Notes under the pieces: model-generated
Seen by the model: only the letters and a program-made list of their open reading frames with translations
What the model was told of the DNA's origin: nothing
Database searches by the model: none
Shown: one piece after another, positions 15,801-16,886 of the stretch
Position numbering within the stretch: position 1 is the stretch's first letter
Layout of the letters: every line of letters begins with the position of its first letter
Position numbers and translations under genes: made by a program
Assembly (NCBI GenBank): GCA_900756725.1
Contig: CAAELJ010000112.1
Span: forward strand, 1 to 16,886
From: an uncultured Collinsella sp.
GTDB lineage: Bacteria; Actinomycetota; Coriobacteriia; Coriobacteriales; Coriobacteriaceae
DNA: 16,886 nucleotides
Direction of reading: 5' to 3'

Positions 15801-16641
15801 CCTGCACGGGAGCGTCCTCGCGGCGCAGGTAGTGGAAGTCGTTGGTGGCGATGACCTTGACGCCTACCTGCTTGGCGATGTCGATGAGCGTGCGGTCCAT
15901 CTGCTCATCGGTCAGGCCGTTGTCGGTGGTGATGCCGTGTTCCTGGATCTCGATATAAAAGTCGCCAGGTTCGAAGGTATCACGGAAGGTCTCGGCCCAC
16001 TTGATGGCGCCCTCCATGTCACCGCGGTCGATGTATTTGGGAATGATGCCGGCGATGCAGGCGCTGGTGCAGATCATGCCCTTGGCGTGGCGGCGTAGGT
16101 TGTCGAGCGTCACGCGGGGCTTGTAGTAAAAGCCCTGCACGGCTGCCTCGGAGACCGTCTGCATCAGGTTGACGTAGCCCTCCTGGTCCTTGGCCAGAAG
16201 GATCATGTGGTAGAGCTCGGGCTTATGGTCGCGAGCAAGGGTCTCGTCCGGCGTAAAGTAGACCTCGCAGCCAAAGATGGGCTTGATGACCAGAGGCGGC
16301 TTGAGCTCGTCGATGTTGCCCTTCTCGTCCCACATGGCCATGTCCTTCACATACTGGGCATGCTCGCGCGGGTTTTCCTCGGGATCGGGCTCCACCAGCT
16401 CGTCGCGGCGATCCTTTTCCAAAAAGGCCTTGTCGTGACTCCAGGTTTTGTACTCAGGCGTGTTGTGGTTGACGGCGTCGCAGGCCAGCGCCAGGTCGGG
16501 CACGCCATACATGTAGCCGTGGTCGGTAATGGCCACGGCGGGCATGCCAAGCTCAACGGCACGGTTGACCATATCCTGGATACGGGTTGCGCCGTCGAGC
16601 ATGGAGAAAACAGTGTGATTGTGCAGATGGACGAATGCCAT
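12838..16641 (-). CDS. dnaE: DNA polymerase III alpha subunit, DnaE type
   Basis: The replicative polymerase catalytic subunit, 1267 residues, about 100 longer than many DnaE proteins. It opens with a PHP domain (MAFVHLHNH). All metal ligands typical of active PHP domains seem present: H5, H7, D16, H41 (TDHG), E126 (GCEVYF), then the His of YHMILLAK, the Cys of CTSACIAG, and the Asp and His of TNDFHY, so proofreading by this domain is plausible. Catalytic acids are D467 and D469 (PDIDMDFD) and D629 (KMDFLGLRTL); the GVGPGRGSAAG signature is present. A sliding-clamp-type motif QTSFF begins at residue 1002, and an OB domain follows at about 1090-1170. Two odd points: an insertion of about 60 charged residues in the PHP domain (about 59-118), and RKPVAKKK plus an acidic segment in place of the usual RKAMGKK region. 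Start is ATG at 16641 with GGAG 8 nt upstream; the open frame beyond it looks non-coding. First gene of a probable dnaE-helicase unit. Confidence 0.97.
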   Translation of the reverse strand: MAFVHLHNHTVFSMLDGATRIQDMVNRAVELGMPAVAITDHGYMYGVPDLALACDAVNHNTPEYKTWSHDKAFLEKDRRDELVEPDPEENPREHAQYVKDMAMWDEKGNIDELKPPLVIKPIFGCEVYFTPDETLARDHKPELYHMILLAKDQEGYVNLMQTVSEAAVQGFYYKPRVTLDNLRRHAKGMICTSACIAGIIPKYIDRGDMEGAIKWAETFRDTFEPGDFYIEIQEHGITTDNGLTDEQMDRTLIDIAKQVGVKVIATNDFHYLRREDAPVQDVIMCIGMNAKVDDPNRMRMTGSEFYMKTEEEMRAMFPYCPEACDNTLEIADKCYVELDWDSIILPRFPLLDPGETHESQFRRECEKGLRQHYGDDWATREIGGVNIKERFEYEYKVICDKGFAAYFLIVAEYVQWAKDNGIGVGPGRGSAAGAIVAYAMNITAFDPLENGLMFERFLSPQRTEMPDIDMDFDDERRLEVVEHVRQLYGPEKVTHVITYSTIKAKQAINDAARVLDYPVYMGQRLSKMVSSDPKVKLKQVLEKQPGKEDLFNPDFAEAYKKDDDARRIIDTALSIEGLTRGEGVHACAVLICRDPVNEHVPTKLDTKGGVEITQYEGHTVADMGLLKMDFLGLRTLTVISKAKANIKKNFGIDIKEEEIPFDDPEIFKLMGSGHTAGVFQVESAGMTATIKNMKPTEYKHVVALIALYRPGPLGAGMVSSYINRMNGKEPAVSYDDRLDDILGETYGTMVYQEQVMLISVEMCGFSKGESDSRIRKPVAKKKIKLLTSTVLHWEDGSDETTYDHWMNGAIKNNYTREVAQKIWDDVLEFASYAFNKSHSAGYAILVMQTAWLKAHYPHEYMAAVLTSYTGKTDKIVHYVSACRHDGIPVLSPDVNESGTEFTATKEGVRFGLAGIRGVGTGVAQAIIAEREAGGPFKTLHDFVERVDSSQANRRVIESLIKAGAFDSTGYPRRQMMHFVDKNNPENIIDAAVKRQKDRASGQTSFFDMFGDVEGSGFEVSVPDPDGQEWDRHLKLSQEKEVLGIYVSDHPLRPFEYALSKARDFSFSQIDTGYEVQNPTGGTINQEIPEGKALWWAGMVSSVSKRVTKNGDPMGIVQLEDMEGEATVVVFPKTYKEAEGYLYGEVDPETGAQLSDAFVRIKGKLERSDRGDQIIAQEIVPLELNEENNKPKVFEVMVPNSRFSQGNMARLATVLTANPGGDRVEIFIEQVDGRVLRAEVPAKVNARSIPLLAEAKAIVGNQGRVTVI

Positions 16642-16681
16642 GTGATGAGCTCCGATGCGGGTTCGTGATCTTAGGGTTACG

Positions 16682-16687
16682 ATTCTA
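16682..16687 (-). promoter_or_regulatory. Possible -10 element for dnaE
   Basis: TAGAAT on the minus strand, five of six matches to consensus, about 40 nt before the dnaE start. A TTCGGG at 19-nt spacing is a poor -35. The same GGTAGAAT string occurs before the membrane-protein gene (2414-2421). Confidence 0.4.
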
Positions 16688-16743
16688 CCGCACAGCGCGG
16701 ACGGCACCCGAACCTAGCCCAAACCCACACGGCTCCTCTTGCA

Positions 16744-16812
16744 GTTGCGGTGAAATGCGGACTGTTTGGCGGCTTTTTTGACCAAAAGGGGGTGCGGACG
16801 ATTTCTTGGACC
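16744..16812. other. Unassigned intergenic segment with short direct repeats upstream of dnaE
   Basis: TGCGGAC occurs at 16756-16762 and 16793-16799, each followed within two bases by TTT, with a further TGCGG at 16746-16750. Between them lie TTTGG and CCAAA, which could pair around a T6 loop (16765-16786). No start codon with a ribosome site or convincing frame is present to the window end. It could be an upstream transcript's 3' end, a protein-binding region or a dispersed intergenic repeat; I cannot decide. Confidence 0.3.
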
Positions 16813-16886
16813 GCGCCTAGGCGTATCCATGGAGTGGGAAGGATAAACTGGACTTTCTTTTAAGGATCCTCAAGCGTATTGCCGCT

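Noticed and set aside
16825..16886. Coding sequence entering from the right edge
   Set aside because: One minus-strand frame is open for 22 codons to the edge and one plus-strand frame reads to the edge. Neither has a start, a ribosome site or recognisable sequence, and such short frames occur by chance.

Overview
The window is a GC-rich, densely coded chromosomal segment with nine protein-coding genes. The only plus-strand gene is the first; the other eight run on the minus strand. The gene set suggests a strict or near-strict anaerobe: a one-iron superoxide reductase, formate-tetrahydrofolate ligase, and a DnaE-type polymerase with a complete PHP metal site. Together with codon use and protein style this fits the Actinomycetota class Coriobacteriia, most likely Collinsella or a relative. 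That placement is inferred from general appearance; no search was run. I see no rRNA, tRNA, insertion sequence, phage gene or CRISPR array, so this looks like core chromosome and not an island.

Layout by region. 90-1271 (+): a cation-diffusion-facilitator metal exporter whose metal-site residues are of the manganese type. It converges on the next gene across a bidirectional terminator (about 1280-1351). 1382-2368 (-): a one-helix membrane protein with a Thr-motif and DPY-repeat cytoplasmic tail and a PASTA-like extracellular domain ending in a tandem-heptad tail. 2549-4216 (-): formate-tetrahydrofolate ligase, with its own terminator. 4363-6571 (-): ruvC-ruvA-ruvB, the Holliday-junction resolvasome, translationally coupled through two TGATG overlaps. 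6710-8695 (-): a NAD-synthetase-like protein in which the catalytic residues of both the amidase and synthetase domains appear to be lost. 8813-9175 (-): superoxide reductase, with a clear terminator. 9326-12799 (-): SWIM-finger SNF2 helicase. 12838-16641 (-): DNA polymerase III alpha subunit.

How the genes relate. dnaE and the SNF2 helicase are 38 nt apart and are probably co-transcribed from a promoter near 16682. ruvCAB form a second transcription unit, so much of the window serves replication, recombination and repair. The metal exporter and superoxide reductase are stress and metal-homeostasis functions, fhs supplies 10-formyl-THF, and the membrane protein may connect to Ser/Thr-kinase signalling at the envelope.

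The most unusual item is the NAD-synthetase-like pseudoenzyme at 6710-8695, which automated annotation would probably call NAD+ synthase. Other points of interest are the envelope protein at 1382-2368 and two lineage-looking insertions in DnaE. No gap between genes exceeds 300 bases. The largest non-coding stretch is 16642-16886, which holds the likely dnaE promoter and a short AT-rich and repeat-like segment that I cannot assign.
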